A stretch of 64,000 nucleotides of DNA from Streptomyces sp. NBC_01288 (GCF_035982055.1 NZ_CP108427.1:1798001-1862000); one strand, 5' to 3'. Positions 8,780 through 19,255 are shown, counted from the first letter of the stretch. The notes: a model not told the origin generated them from the letters alone. Numbers and translations: made by a program.

Positions 8780-9643
8780 GTGAGTGAACGACGGCCCGCG
8801 CCCACGGTGGGTCAAGTGGTGCTGGGCAGAAGGTTGCAGGAGCTGCGTGAGGCGGCCGGCATCAAGCGCGAGGAGGCCGCGCAGGTCCTGCGGGTGGCCC
8901 CGGCGACCGTACGGCGCATGGAGATGGCCGAGGTCGCGCTGAAAGTGCCGTACGTCCAGGTGCTGTTGACGACGTACGGGGTGCCCGAGGAGGAGACGGA
9001 CGCGTTCGTCGCGCTCACCGAGGAGGCGAACCAGCCGGGTTGGTGGCAGCGGTTCCACGACGTGCTGCCGGAGTGGTTCAGCCTGTACGTGAGCCTGGAG
9101 GGCGCCGCCGGGCTGATCCGTTCGTACGAACCGCACTTCGTGCCGGGCCTGTTGCAGACCGAGGACTACGCGCGCGCCGTGCTGGAGGCCGGGACGATCG
9201 GGCAGACCGGGCCGGAGACCATCGAGCGGCACGTGTCGCTGCGGATGGCCCGGCAGGGGCTGTTGGAACGGGACAATCCGCCGCACCTGTGGGTCATCAT
9301 GGACGAGACCGTGCTGCGCCGGCCGGTGAGCATGCGCGGCGAGGTGATGCGCGAACAGCTCGACAGACTCCTGGAGTTCGGCGAGCGCGACCGGGTCACG
9401 CTCCAGGTCGCCGAGTTCGACAACGGCCCGCACCCGGGGACGTACGCGCCCTTCTCGCTGTTCCGTTTCACCGAACCGGAGCTGCCCGACATGGTGTTCA
9501 CCGAGTACCTGACCGGCGCCCTGTACCTGGACTCCCGTACGGAGGTCTCCGCGCATCTGGAGGTCCTCGACCACATGACGGCGCACGCCGCGTCCGCACA
9601 GCGCACCAAGAAGATCCTGCGGGACTACCGCGAGACCTTCTGA
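8780..9643 (+). CDS. XRE-family regulator with DUF5753 domain
   Basis: A 287-residue protein. The N-terminal helix-turn-helix is LGRRLQELREAAGIKREEAAQVLRVAPATVRRMEMAE. From ~residue 95 onwards it is a DUF5753 domain (LIRSYEPHFVPGLLQTEDYARAV, MDETVLRRPV, FSLFRF). This family includes the developmental regulator WhiJ and many paralogues, usually paired with a small DUF397 protein; none is present here. The start is the GTG at 8780, with GGGGAGG seven bases upstream; GTG 8774 is possible. The DUF574 methyltransferase follows after 51 bp, a common pairing in Streptomyces, so the two probably form one unit. Confidence 0.92.
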   Translation: MSERRPAPTVGQVVLGRRLQELREAAGIKREEAAQVLRVAPATVRRMEMAEVALKVPYVQVLLTTYGVPEEETDAFVALTEEANQPGWWQRFHDVLPEWFSLYVSLEGAAGLIRSYEPHFVPGLLQTEDYARAVLEAGTIGQTGPETIERHVSLRMARQGLLERDNPPHLWVIMDETVLRRPVSMRGEVMREQLDRLLEFGERDRVTLQVAEFDNGPHPGTYAPFSLFRFTEPELPDMVFTEYLTGALYLDSRTEVSAHLEVLDHMTAHAASAQRTKKILRDYRETF

Positions 9644-9694
9644 GCAAGCACGGCCCGGGCACCACCACGCGAACTCCCGAGGAGACGACACCGC

Positions 9695-10510
9695 ATGACC
9701 GGATCCGACGCCGCGCCCGCCCGTATCGACACCAGCCGGCCGCATCCGGCGCGGGTGTACGACTGGTGGCTCGGCGGCAAGGACAACTACCCGGTGGACG
9801 AGGAGCTGGCGCGCAGGATCCTCGCCACGGACAGCGCCGCGGTGCGCGGGGCGCGGGCCAACCGCCGGTTCATGCACCGGGCGACCCGGACCGCCGCCGA
9901 GGCCGGGATACGCCAGTTCCTGGACATCGGCACCGGCATCCCCACCGAGCCGAACCTCCACCAGGTGGCGCAGAGCGTCGCCCCGGACGCCAAGGTCGTG
10001 TACGCGGACAACGACCCGATCGTGCTGCGGCACGCGGAGGCGCTGCTGCACGGTGAGGCCGAGGGCAGCACCGAGTACGTGCACGCCGACGTCCGCGACC
10101 CGGACACGATCCTGCGGCTGGCCGGCGAGACCCTGGACTTCACCCAGCCGGTCGCGCTGTCGCTGGTCGCGCTCACCCACTACCTGAGCGCGGATCCGGA
10201 CGGCGACGACGTGTACGGCCTGATCGAGCGGTACGTCGACGTGCTCGTCCCGGGCAGCTATCTGGTGATGTCGCAGGTCACCCCCGACCTCAGCCCCGCC
10301 GCCATCGCGAAGGCCGCCGAACACTTCCAGCGCAGCGGCACCCCCTTCTTCCCGCGCACCCTGGCCGAGTTCTCCCGCTTCTTCGACGGCCTCGACCTGC
10401 TCGGCCCGGGCGTCATCCCGGTGTACGGCTGGCGTCCGGCCCCGGAGGATGTGGCCGCTCAGGCGGAGGGCATCGTCCCGGTCTACGGCGGTGTCGCCCG
10501 CAAGCCCTGA
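9695..10510 (+). CDS. DUF574/Methyltransf_19 SAM-dependent methyltransferase
   Basis: A 271-residue protein beginning with the DUF574 hallmark IDTSRPHPARVYDWWLGGKDNYPVDEELA, then ANRRFMHRATR, the SAM loop FLDIGTGIPTEPNLHQVAQ and VVYADNDPIVLRHAEALL. The family is very abundant in Streptomyces and typically sits beside DUF397/DUF5753 regulators; its substrate is unknown. GAGGAGACG precedes the ATG. It is probably cotranscribed with the DUF5753 regulator. Confidence 0.93.
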   Translation: MTGSDAAPARIDTSRPHPARVYDWWLGGKDNYPVDEELARRILATDSAAVRGARANRRFMHRATRTAAEAGIRQFLDIGTGIPTEPNLHQVAQSVAPDAKVVYADNDPIVLRHAEALLHGEAEGSTEYVHADVRDPDTILRLAGETLDFTQPVALSLVALTHYLSADPDGDDVYGLIERYVDVLVPGSYLVMSQVTPDLSPAAIAKAAEHFQRSGTPFFPRTLAEFSRFFDGLDLLGPGVIPVYGWRPAPEDVAAQAEGIVPVYGGVARKP

Positions 10511-10588
10511 CCCGTACGGCTGCGGTGAACGGGTGCGCTCCCCCGCCCCGCCCTAGGTTCGACACCACGGGCGAGCGAGGGAGCGCAG

Positions 10589-10663
10589 GTGACGGAGACG
10601 AGAACGCCAGGAGAGGCACTGGGCCGGGGTGTTCCGGCGCCCCACGGCGCGAGGGACGCCTGA
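10589..10663 (+). CDS. 24-codon upstream ORF overlapping narJ start
   Basis: A GTG at 10589 with a GAGGGAG ribosome site opens a 24-codon frame (VTETRTPGEALGRGVPAPHG...) whose TGA overlaps the narJ ATG as TGATG. narJ has no good ribosome site of its own, so it is probably translated by coupling to this ORF. A TAGGTT -10-like box lies ~35 bp upstream. It may be a leader peptide, or the scar of a narGH deletion that kept the first and last codons of the upstream genes. No homology is recognisable. Confidence 0.45.
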   Translation: MTETRTPGEALGRGVPAPHGARDA

Positions 10664-11138
10664 TGCCCTCCGACGCCGTGCTGTACCAGGCGGCCGCGCT
10701 CTGCCTGACCTACCCCGACGACGACTTCCGCGCCCGGCTCCCCTTGCTGCGCGAAGCCGCCCCGCAGCTACGGGAGTTCGTCGACCACGCGGCCCTCACC
10801 CCGGCGCGGGACCTGGCCGCGCACTATGTCGAGGTCTTCGACTCCGAGAACCGGCACAGCCTGTATCTGAGCCGCCGGCACGACGACGACACCCGGCGGC
10901 GCGGTAGGTCCCTGGCCCACTTCAAGGATCTCTACCGCGCCCACGGCCTGGAGTTCACCGGCGAGGAACTGCCCGACTTCCTCCCCGCGGTCCTGGAGTT
11001 CACGTCCCGCACCGGCGACCTCGATCTCCTGGCCGAGCACCGCACAGCCCTGGCCCAACTCCGCTCCCGCCTGGCCGAGTTCGGCACCCCGTACGCCTCC
11101 GTCCTGGACGCGGTCTGCGCCACCCTGCCGACCGGGAG

Positions 11139-11142
<4 letters not shown>
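10663..11142 (+). CDS. narJ: NarJ-type nitrate reductase assembly chaperone, orphan
   Basis: A 159-residue TorD/NarJ-like protein: [28 protein letters not shown], the signature [19 protein letters not shown], then [34 protein letters not shown]. NarJ delivers the molybdenum cofactor to NarG and is not part of the final enzyme. It normally lies in narGHJI, but no narG, narH or narI is present here. It ends a little sooner than full-length NarJ proteins, and its stop overlaps the 3' end of dnaK by 4 bp. It may serve a nar operon elsewhere, or be a relic. Confidence 0.85.
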
Positions 11143-13022
<1,880 letters not shown>

Positions 13023-13057
13023 CGCCGTCCCCTTCCGCCAGGCGCTGCCCGATCTCC

Positions 13058-13087
13058 AGCTGAGAACTTGAGTGCGGGAATGTCAAT
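13058..13087 (-). promoter_or_regulatory. dnaK promoter with HspR-type HAIR site
   Basis: On the minus strand TTGACA (13086-13081) and TCAGCT (13063-13058) are spaced by exactly 17 bases. On the plus strand CTTGAGT (13067-13073), 7 bases, then TGTCAAT (13081-13087) match the HAIR consensus CTTGAGT-N7-ACTCAAG. The first half is perfect and the second is 4 of 7. The site covers the -35 and spacer, fitting repression by HspR that is relieved by heat shock. Confidence 0.7.
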
Positions 13088-13115
13088 GCCGCACCCGTTT
13101 TTCCGGGCGCGGCAT
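13086..13115 (-). terminator. Hairpin terminator after osmC-like gene
   Basis: Arms 13086-13097 (ATGCCGCACCCG) and 13104-13115 (CGGGCGCGGCAT) pair with one mismatch around TTTTTC. It lies downstream of the OsmC stop (13139) on the minus strand and just before the dnaK promoter, with which it overlaps by two bases. Confidence 0.6.
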
Positions 13116-13138
13116 CGAGACGGGAGGGGAAGCGGGGG

Positions 13139-13564
13139 TCAGGCGGATTCCACCGTCAGCGTGATCGTCGTACCCGCGAGGGCCTGGCTGACCGGGCAGT
13201 TCTTCTTGGCGTCCTCGGCGGCGGCGGCGAAACCGGCCTCGTCCAGGCCGGGGACCTCGCCGCGGACGGTGAGGTGGATGCCGGTGATGCCCTCGCCGGG
13301 CTGGAAGGTGACGTCGGCCTTGGTCTCCAGGCGGGTGGGCGGGGTGCCCGCGCCGGTCAGGCCGTGCGACAGCGCCATGGAGAAGCAGCTGGAGTGGGCG
13401 GCGGCGATCAGTTCCTCGGGGCTGGTCTTGCCGTTGGCCTGCTCGGCGCGCGACGCCCACGTCACCGGCTGCACACCGATGCCTGACGAGTCGAAGGTGA
13501 CCTCGCCGCTGCCCTTGATGAGTTCGCCTTCCCAGACGGTGTGTGCGGTGCGCGTGGTTGCCAC
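13139..13564 (-). CDS. OsmC/Ohr-family peroxiredoxin
   Basis: A 141-residue OsmC-type protein: TAHTVWEGELIKGSGEVTFDS, then the N-terminal active-site region SPEELIAAAHSSCFSMALSHGL and the C-terminal DAKKNCPVSQAL. The two cysteines in HSSCF and KNCPVS are the peroxidatic and resolving pair that reduce organic hydroperoxides. The start is a GTG at 13564 with AAAGGAAA nine bases before it, 53 bp downstream of the VWA gene. Its place between the VWA/MoxR pair and a dnaK suggests a stress role. Confidence 0.93.
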   Translation of the reverse strand: MATTRTAHTVWEGELIKGSGEVTFDSSGIGVQPVTWASRAEQANGKTSPEELIAAAHSSCFSMALSHGLTGAGTPPTRLETKADVTFQPGEGITGIHLTVRGEVPGLDEAGFAAAAEDAKKNCPVSQALAGTTITLTVESA

Positions 13565-13617
13565 GGTGTTTCCTTTCGACGCGGATGTCTTTCGAACCCA
13601 TCCGATCACATTCCGCT

Positions 13618-15423
13618 TCAGCTCACCCGGAAGACCGGCCCACGGGCGGTGAACGGCAGGCGAGCGTTCGGCGGGATCAGATAGGCGTGTTCGCGCCGCA
13701 CGCGCAGGGTGTCGCACATGCCGTCCGTGATGACGAGGATCGGCGCGCCCGGCGGGAAGTCGTCCGCGCGGTGCAGCAGATCGATCCCGGGTTGCAGGAC
13801 CGTACCGCCGCGCCCGTGCACCCGGACCCGGCCGGCGATGTCGGTGACCGACACATAGCCCGCGTCGTGCGGGGCCGCGTCGCAGAACACGACCCGGGCG
13901 GCCGGTACGTCACGGGCCTCGGCGTACGACGCGATCGCGCCCAGCGCCTTGCCGAGGAGGGCGCGGTCCATGGAGCCGGAGGTGTCGAGGACGACGCCGA
14001 AGGTGCAGCGGGCGATCTCTTCGGGCGGGAACCAGTGGCCCGCGCGCGGGATGTCGGGTGTGGAGGACTGGCGGCGCGAGGGGCGGGCGTACGACCGTAC
14101 GGGCTCGGGGCGTGGCACGAACTCGTCGAACCAGCGGGCGAGTTGCGCGTCCCACGGCAGCGGCGGATGACTCAGGGCGCGGATCTCCTCGACCAACCCG
14201 CCCGGCAGGAAGCCGCGTTGGTGCTGCTGGTGCAGGTCGAGGCCGTGGGCGAGGCCGCGCCGGTAGAACTCGTCGAGGTCCACGTAGTCGCGCGGGCTGC
14301 CGAGCGGGCCGCCGAGAATGTCGCCGACGCCCTTGCCGCGCAGGGTGGCCAGGCGGCGCATCCGGCGCAGGTCGCCGGCGATCCGGTCGTAGACCTCCTC
14401 GGCGGAGAGGTCCTTCAACTCCGGGTCGTACAGCAGGCCTTCGGGCATCCGGCCGACGTCCATCTCGCACAGCCAGCCGTTGATGACGTAGTCGGCGGCG
14501 ATGTTGAAGAGGAACGGGTCGCGGACGCCGCGGCGGTCGCCGTGGCGCAGGGCGGCGTGCAGCATCTCGTGGGCGAGGACGAACCGCCATTCCTCGTCGT
14601 CCAGTCGGCGCAGCGGGTTGACGTAGATCTCGGCGGCGCCGGTGTCGACGGCGGCGACGGAGATGCCGTGGGCGCGGGCGAGTTCGGCGTCGGCGACGAG
14701 GGTGATGCCGGCCGCGATGCCGCCGAGGAGCGGGTAGGAGGAGACGAACCAGCTCAACGCCCGTTCCCAGGGCTGGAGTCGGGTGGGTCCGCCGCGCATC
14801 GAGGCACGCCGGCCGCCCGCCACGTCCATCGCCATGGCCACGGTGCGGGTGAGGGCGTTCGCGAAGTTGAGCTGCCAGTCGGGGGCCTTGCCGCCCCGCC
14901 AGGTGTCCCACGGCACCAGCAGCTGGTCCGGCTCGCCGCCCGCCGTACCGCAGCGCTCGTACAGAGGCGGGATGCCGTCGCGGCGCCAGCGGGCGGCGAG
15001 TTGGTCCTCGTCGCCGCCCGGGTAGGCGGCGGGCAGGTCCGCGGGGGTGACACCGATGGGGAAGCCGAGCAGGAAGCGGTTGACCACGGCGCAGTTGGCC
15101 GCGAGGGCGGGGCCGTCGGGCTGGACGCGGAGCTTCGGCGCGGCCGGGACATGGCCGAAGCCCAGGTGGATGATGCAGTGCGCGATGGCCCAGGCCCACT
15201 CGGCGGGCTCGGCCCGGCGGGTGGGGTGGACGTGCAGCACGCCGTCGGAATCGACGCGTACCAGGCCGGAGTCGGGCGTGTGGGGGCAGTCGTCCCGGCG
15301 GCAGGTGCTGAAGCCGATGGCGGCGAGCGCGCGGTTGGCCCGCACCAGCCGCAGCCCCTCCTCGAAGGCCTCGGCGGCGAGATCCTTCTTCTTCGGCTTC
15401 CCCTTGCCCTGGGGGCGGCTCAC
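13618..15423 (-). CDS. VWA-like putative metallopeptidase (DUF2201 type), MoxR partner
   Basis: A 601-residue cytosolic protein. A Lys-rich start (MSRPQGKGKPKKK) leads into an N-terminal domain with an HEMLHAALRH zinc-peptidase-like motif at about residue 282. The C-terminal third is a VWA-like domain with a MIDAS-type VVLDTSGSM (about residue 470) and a later VITDGMCD. This matches the DUF2201 metallopeptidase plus VWA-like pair found with MoxR AAA+ ATPases, which are thought to remodel or insert metals into client proteins. Its start overlaps the MoxR stop by 4 bases, so the two are made together. The client is not evident. Confidence 0.88.
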   Translation of the reverse strand: MSRPQGKGKPKKKDLAAEAFEEGLRLVRANRALAAIGFSTCRRDDCPHTPDSGLVRVDSDGVLHVHPTRRAEPAEWAWAIAHCIIHLGFGHVPAAPKLRVQPDGPALAANCAVVNRFLLGFPIGVTPADLPAAYPGGDEDQLAARWRRDGIPPLYERCGTAGGEPDQLLVPWDTWRGGKAPDWQLNFANALTRTVAMAMDVAGGRRASMRGGPTRLQPWERALSWFVSSYPLLGGIAAGITLVADAELARAHGISVAAVDTGAAEIYVNPLRRLDDEEWRFVLAHEMLHAALRHGDRRGVRDPFLFNIAADYVINGWLCEMDVGRMPEGLLYDPELKDLSAEEVYDRIAGDLRRMRRLATLRGKGVGDILGGPLGSPRDYVDLDEFYRRGLAHGLDLHQQHQRGFLPGGLVEEIRALSHPPLPWDAQLARWFDEFVPRPEPVRSYARPSRRQSSTPDIPRAGHWFPPEEIARCTFGVVLDTSGSMDRALLGKALGAIASYAEARDVPAARVVFCDAAPHDAGYVSVTDIAGRVRVHGRGGTVLQPGIDLLHRADDFPPGAPILVITDGMCDTLRVRREHAYLIPPNARLPFTARGPVFRVS

Positions 15424-16481
15424 TGCCGGGCCTCGACCAACCGGGGCATGTCACGGGCCGCCTCGACCAGGAACCAGGCGGGCAGCAGCGGATTGCCGTC
15501 GGTGTCCGGGGCGATGACGCTCTGCGCGACCTCCACGGAGATCTCGGCGAGCTGTACGAGCAACGACTTGGCGCGGTACGCGGTCTGCAACCCGTTCGCC
15601 GACAAGTGCTCCTTGCTGACCGGGAGTTCCTTCACCAGTCGGCCCCGGAAGGACTCGGCGAGGTAGTACAACAGGTCGCGGTCCTCGGGGCGGTGCGGCC
15701 AGCGGGCGTCCCCCTTGATGATCGCCTCGATGCCGAACCGGCTGCGCACGATCTTGACGTACCCGCAGAACGCGACCGCGTGGGCCGGGGTCAGCGTGCC
15801 GTGCGCGATGACCTTCAGGGTGTCCTCGTCGAGGTCGGGCCCGAAGGAGCCCAGCGCGTCGGAGAGCATGTGCCAGGACCGGGGCGTGGAGAAGGCCTCC
15901 TCGGTCTTCGGCGGCTTGGACCACAGGTGGTCGGGCCGGTCGGTGAGGTGGTCCAGGATCCACGGGTGAATCCCGTTGACGGCGGCCCAGTTGAGCCAGT
16001 CCTTGGTCGACGCCTCCAGGTGGACGTGCGTGAGCCGGTTGATCAGCGCGGACGAGATCGGCCGGGCCAGCGCGTTGTCGGTCGCCCGGTTCCCCGCGCC
16101 GATGACGATCGACCCCTTGGGGAGTTCGTAGGTGCCGATACGGCGGTCCAGGATCAGCGAGTAGAACGCCTTCTGCACATCCGGTGTGGCCGCGTTGAGT
16201 TCGTCGAGGAACAGGCAGTACGGCTCGTCCCGCGCGATCGCCTCCGGCGGACAGAACACCGACCGCCCGTCCCGGATCTGCGGCACCCCGATCAGGTCCT
16301 CGGGCGCGAGCTGCGTACCGAGCAGACTCACGCACTCAAGCCCCAGCGACTCGGCGAACTCCCTTACCAGGGACGACTTTCCGATGCCGGGCGCACCCCA
16401 GATGAACACGGGCCGCACGGTCGCGAGCCCGAGCAGCAACTCCGGTATGCGAGCGGGGGTGACAGTGACGGCAGCCTGCAA
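15420..16481 (-). CDS. MoxR-type AAA+ ATPase
   Basis: The protein is 353 residues from a TTG at 16481, where AGGAG sits 9 bases upstream; a TTG at 16523 would add 14 residues. Walker A is IWGAPGIGKSSLVREFA, Walker B is LFLDELNAATPDVQKAFYSL, sensor 1 is IVIGAGNRATDNALARP, and the Arg-finger region is SSALINRLTHVHLE. The ATPase partners the VWA/HEMLH protein encoded immediately downstream through a 4-base overlap, and together they should form a chaperone-like complex. Homologous pairs are common in actinobacteria, but no physiological role is fixed. Confidence 0.9.
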   Translation of the reverse strand: MQAAVTVTPARIPELLLGLATVRPVFIWGAPGIGKSSLVREFAESLGLECVSLLGTQLAPEDLIGVPQIRDGRSVFCPPEAIARDEPYCLFLDELNAATPDVQKAFYSLILDRRIGTYELPKGSIVIGAGNRATDNALARPISSALINRLTHVHLEASTKDWLNWAAVNGIHPWILDHLTDRPDHLWSKPPKTEEAFSTPRSWHMLSDALGSFGPDLDEDTLKVIAHGTLTPAHAVAFCGYVKIVRSRFGIEAIIKGDARWPHRPEDRDLLYYLAESFRGRLVKELPVSKEHLSANGLQTAYRAKSLLVQLAEISVEVAQSVIAPDTDGNPLLPAWFLVEAARDMPRLVEARQ

Positions 16482-16560
16482 AGCAGCAGCTCCTGAAGGA
16501 GGTTCGAGGCGGGGAGACTCCAACAGTGTGTGCCTACGGCCGACCCACCGCAGCCGATTT

Positions 16561-18636
16561 TCAGGCGGCCCGCTCCGACTGCTCGTCCGTCAGCGGCACT
16601 TGGGGTCCGTCGCACTCGCGCAGCCACCGCCGCAGAACCCGGTGCACATGCTCGGCGCCGACGAGGTCCTCGCCGTCGTCGACCGGTGCGGAGAAGGTGT
16701 GCGGGGAGAGCAGGAACGGCTCGGCCTGGGCGCCGCCGAGGCCGCCGTGCGAGCCGATCTGCTCCTCGAAGGCGAGGACTTCGCCCTCGGCGGGGTCGTA
16801 CCAGGAGTTGACCATGATGTCGGCGGTGTGCGGGAAGGAGTGGGTGCGCCGGACCGCGTCCGCGACACCGGGGCCGAAGTCCGCCAACGGGCCCTGCTTG
16901 TCGTCGAGTTCGGCCACCGGGAGTTCGGCACCGTGCGCTCCCAGGACGACCCCGCCGTGCTCCTCGCTGCGGACGAGGACGAAGCCGACGCCGGGGTGGT
17001 TGGCGAGGGTCGTGAGCAGCGCCGGATGCCGGGCGTCGATCTCCTCCTTGGTCATGCGGTGCGGCACGTCCGGGAAGGAGACCAGGCCGAGGTTGCCGGA
17101 GGCGAGCACGACCGGCTCGGAGTGGCGGCCGGGGTGGCGGTGCTGCCCGTCCTTCTCCTCGACCGGCCGACGCAGCGCGGCGCGGACGGCGGCGCGGGCC
17201 TCGGCACCGCTGTGGGTGCGCCGGGCCCGGCGCGGCACGGGCAGCCCGCAGCCCGCGCGGACCAGGTCGCCGAGGGTGAGACCGTAGCGGCCCTGGAAGG
17301 TCTCGCCGGGGCTCTGGCCGTGGTCGGAGAGGACGACGATGCGGTACGGGCGCGGGGCGTGCTCGGCGACGTTCTCGATCAACGCGATGGAACGGTCCAA
17401 GCGTTGGAGGACCTTGGCGGCGTCGCGGCTGCGCGGTCCGGAGTGGTGGGCGACCTCGTCGTAGGCCACGAGGTCGGCGTAGATGGCGGTGCGGCCCGCG
17501 AGCATGTCGCCCATGACGGCCGCGACGACGACGTCCCGTTCGACGACGGTCGCGAAGGCGCGGACGAGGGGGTAGAGGCCGCCGCGCTTGATCCGGGGGC
17601 GCTGCTTGGTGAGGCGGCTGCGGGTCGACTGGCCGATCTCGCGGCCGACCTCGGCGACGAAGGACATGGCGGTGCGGACGGCGTTGGCCGGGTCGGAGAA
17701 GTAGGCGAAGTAGCCGGCGCGGGAACGGTTCTCGCGGCCCCGGCGGCGAATGGCGATGGACAGGACGAGGGCCTGTTCGTCGGCGCCGCCGCTGAACAGG
17801 TTGCCGCGGCTGGCGCCGTCGAGCGTGAGGAGACCGCCGTCGCCGGTGAACTCGACGGCGCGGCGCTGGAGTTCGGCGGCACTGGTCGGGCGGTTGCAGA
17901 CCATCACCTCGCCGGTGTCCTTCTCGTACCAGCGGAACGCGGGGATGTCGTGGTTGGAGCCGTGCAGGATGCCGAGCTGGCTGGCGCCGGTCTGGCTGGA
18001 CCAGTCGGTGCGCCAGGAGGTGAGGCGGTGGGTGGGGCGGTCGCCGCCGAGGAGCTTCGCGACGGTCGGCATCAGGCCCTTGGCCACCGCGCCGAGCAGG
18101 ACGTCGTGGCCGACGCCGTCGAGCTGGAGGAAGACGGTGCCGGGCGAGGACGGGCCGGGCGGCATGGCTCTTCGGCGGCGGTCGGCGAGGCGGTAGAGGC
18201 GGCGGCGGTAGGCGTCGTCGTCGCGCACGGCGAGGGCACCGCCGGTGGCGGAGGCGACGGCGGACATCACGGCGGCCACGACGACGGCGGTCTCGGGGGC
18301 GACCTGGCCGCGCAGCCCGCCGTCCGGATTGATCCGCAGGGCGATCAGCAGCAGCGACCCGTTGAGCACGAACACGAGGAGCCCGAGGACGAGCGCGGGC
18401 ACCAGCAGCAACAGCCGTACCAGCAGCGGCCAGACGAGTGCCGACAGCAGACCGAAGGCACCGGCGCCGAACGCGGCCGTGACCCCGATCCGGGTGGCGC
18501 TGTCGCCGTCCGCCGACTGGAGCTTGAAGTCCGGCAGGATCCCGGCGAGCACCAGCATGGTGACCGTGGAGACCGCCCACACCGCGACACTGCGCCCGAC
18601 CTGACTGGCGAGCCGCCGCCAACGCGCTCCACCCAC
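16561..18636 (-). CDS. Holin-like membrane domain fused to type I phosphodiesterase/alkaline phosphatase
   Basis: This 691-residue protein begins at a GTG (18636) with GAGGTG upstream. The first ~150 residues hold about four hydrophobic segments (AVWAVSTVTMLVLAGILPDF, LLVRLLLLVPALVLGLLVFV, ETAVVVAAVMSAVASATGGA) of the 'phage holin family'/PF04020 type. The rest is an alkaline-phosphatase-superfamily catalytic domain with VFLQLDGVGHDVL (metal Asp), AYDEVAHHSGPRS and VVLSDHGQSPGETF. It probably hydrolyses phosphodiester or pyrophosphate bonds, with the catalytic part anchored at the membrane. The substrate is unknown. It stands alone, ~80 bp from the MoxR gene on the same strand. Confidence 0.87.
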   Translation of the reverse strand: MGGARWRRLASQVGRSVAVWAVSTVTMLVLAGILPDFKLQSADGDSATRIGVTAAFGAGAFGLLSALVWPLLVRLLLLVPALVLGLLVFVLNGSLLLIALRINPDGGLRGQVAPETAVVVAAVMSAVASATGGALAVRDDDAYRRRLYRLADRRRRAMPPGPSSPGTVFLQLDGVGHDVLLGAVAKGLMPTVAKLLGGDRPTHRLTSWRTDWSSQTGASQLGILHGSNHDIPAFRWYEKDTGEVMVCNRPTSAAELQRRAVEFTGDGGLLTLDGASRGNLFSGGADEQALVLSIAIRRRGRENRSRAGYFAYFSDPANAVRTAMSFVAEVGREIGQSTRSRLTKQRPRIKRGGLYPLVRAFATVVERDVVVAAVMGDMLAGRTAIYADLVAYDEVAHHSGPRSRDAAKVLQRLDRSIALIENVAEHAPRPYRIVVLSDHGQSPGETFQGRYGLTLGDLVRAGCGLPVPRRARRTHSGAEARAAVRAALRRPVEEKDGQHRHPGRHSEPVVLASGNLGLVSFPDVPHRMTKEEIDARHPALLTTLANHPGVGFVLVRSEEHGGVVLGAHGAELPVAELDDKQGPLADFGPGVADAVRRTHSFPHTADIMVNSWYDPAEGEVLAFEEQIGSHGGLGGAQAEPFLLSPHTFSAPVDDGEDLVGAEHVHRVLRRWLRECDGPQVPLTDEQSERAA

Positions 18637-18738
18637 GCCCCGTACACCTCACGTCCCTGGCCCGACGACCTGGCGGGCCTGTGCCCAGCCTGTCATACGG
18701 GACGCGGGGACCCCGGAGCGAGAAGCGGGGCCCCGGAG

Positions 18739-19170
18739 CTAGCGGCCGTCGTAGCCCGCCGTCGGCATGGACAGCCGTCGGTGCACGCTGGCCTTCATCT
18801 GGGCGTCGTAGCAGGGTTCCGCGCGGCCGACCGTCTCGATGCGCACCCCGCGTCGCGCGCACTCGTCGGTGAACTCCTCGACGGAGGACAGCGCGCTCTC
18901 CAGGACCCGGCGGCTGGGGGCGACGAACAGGTCGAGGCCCGGGCGGACGCCGTCCCACAGGGCGGTGTGGTCGGGGCGCAGCCCGCGCACCAGGAGCTCG
19001 CGGGCGATCACATAGCCGTGGTCGGCGGCCCAGCGGGCGCACATCGCGTGCTGGCTGCGGGAGTCGACCAGGAAGGGGTCGTCGTCCAGCTCCTCCAGCG
19101 GCGTCAGGCTGGCGATCGCCGTGACCCGCAGCCGCGAGCGCATACCCGAGGCACCGCGTACCTGTCCCAT
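18739..19170 (-). CDS. Small protein resembling a degenerate serine-recombinase N-terminal domain
   Basis: A 143-residue cytosolic protein, started at ATG 19170 with GGAGGTGAGGGGG upstream. Its middle (VDSRSQHAMCARWAADHGYVIARELL, then RPGLDLFVAPSRRVLESALSSVEEFTDECARRGVRI) follows the order of a resolvase/invertase catalytic domain: a Q...C..WA..HGY helix, an RPGL turn, an R..ES helix, then a C-R-GV strand. The N-terminal catalytic Ser of recombinases is not clearly present, and there is no DNA-binding tail. It is divergent from the MBL hydrolase, 85 bp apart. Its function is unknown, and active recombination is unlikely. Confidence 0.7.
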   Translation of the reverse strand: MGQVRGASGMRSRLRVTAIASLTPLEELDDDPFLVDSRSQHAMCARWAADHGYVIARELLVRGLRPDHTALWDGVRPGLDLFVAPSRRVLESALSSVEEFTDECARRGVRIETVGRAEPCYDAQMKASVHRRLSMPTAGYDGR

Positions 19171-19255
19171 GGCGTCCCCCTCACCTCCGGGTTTCGCCGC
19201 CGACCCTACTCCTGCCCGTAGGCTTCGGGGGAGTCGCGCGAAGGAGGCAAAGAAG

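Noticed and set aside
10525..10662. An earlier in-frame start for narJ at 10525
   Set aside because: The extra residues are low-complexity and not NarJ-like; ATG 10663 overlaps a coupled ORF and begins the conserved sequence.
16186..19221. A 1011-codon open frame on the plus strand opposite the holin/phosphodiesterase gene
   Set aside because: The same GC-bias artefact; it crosses three genes on the other strand and has no recognisable motif.
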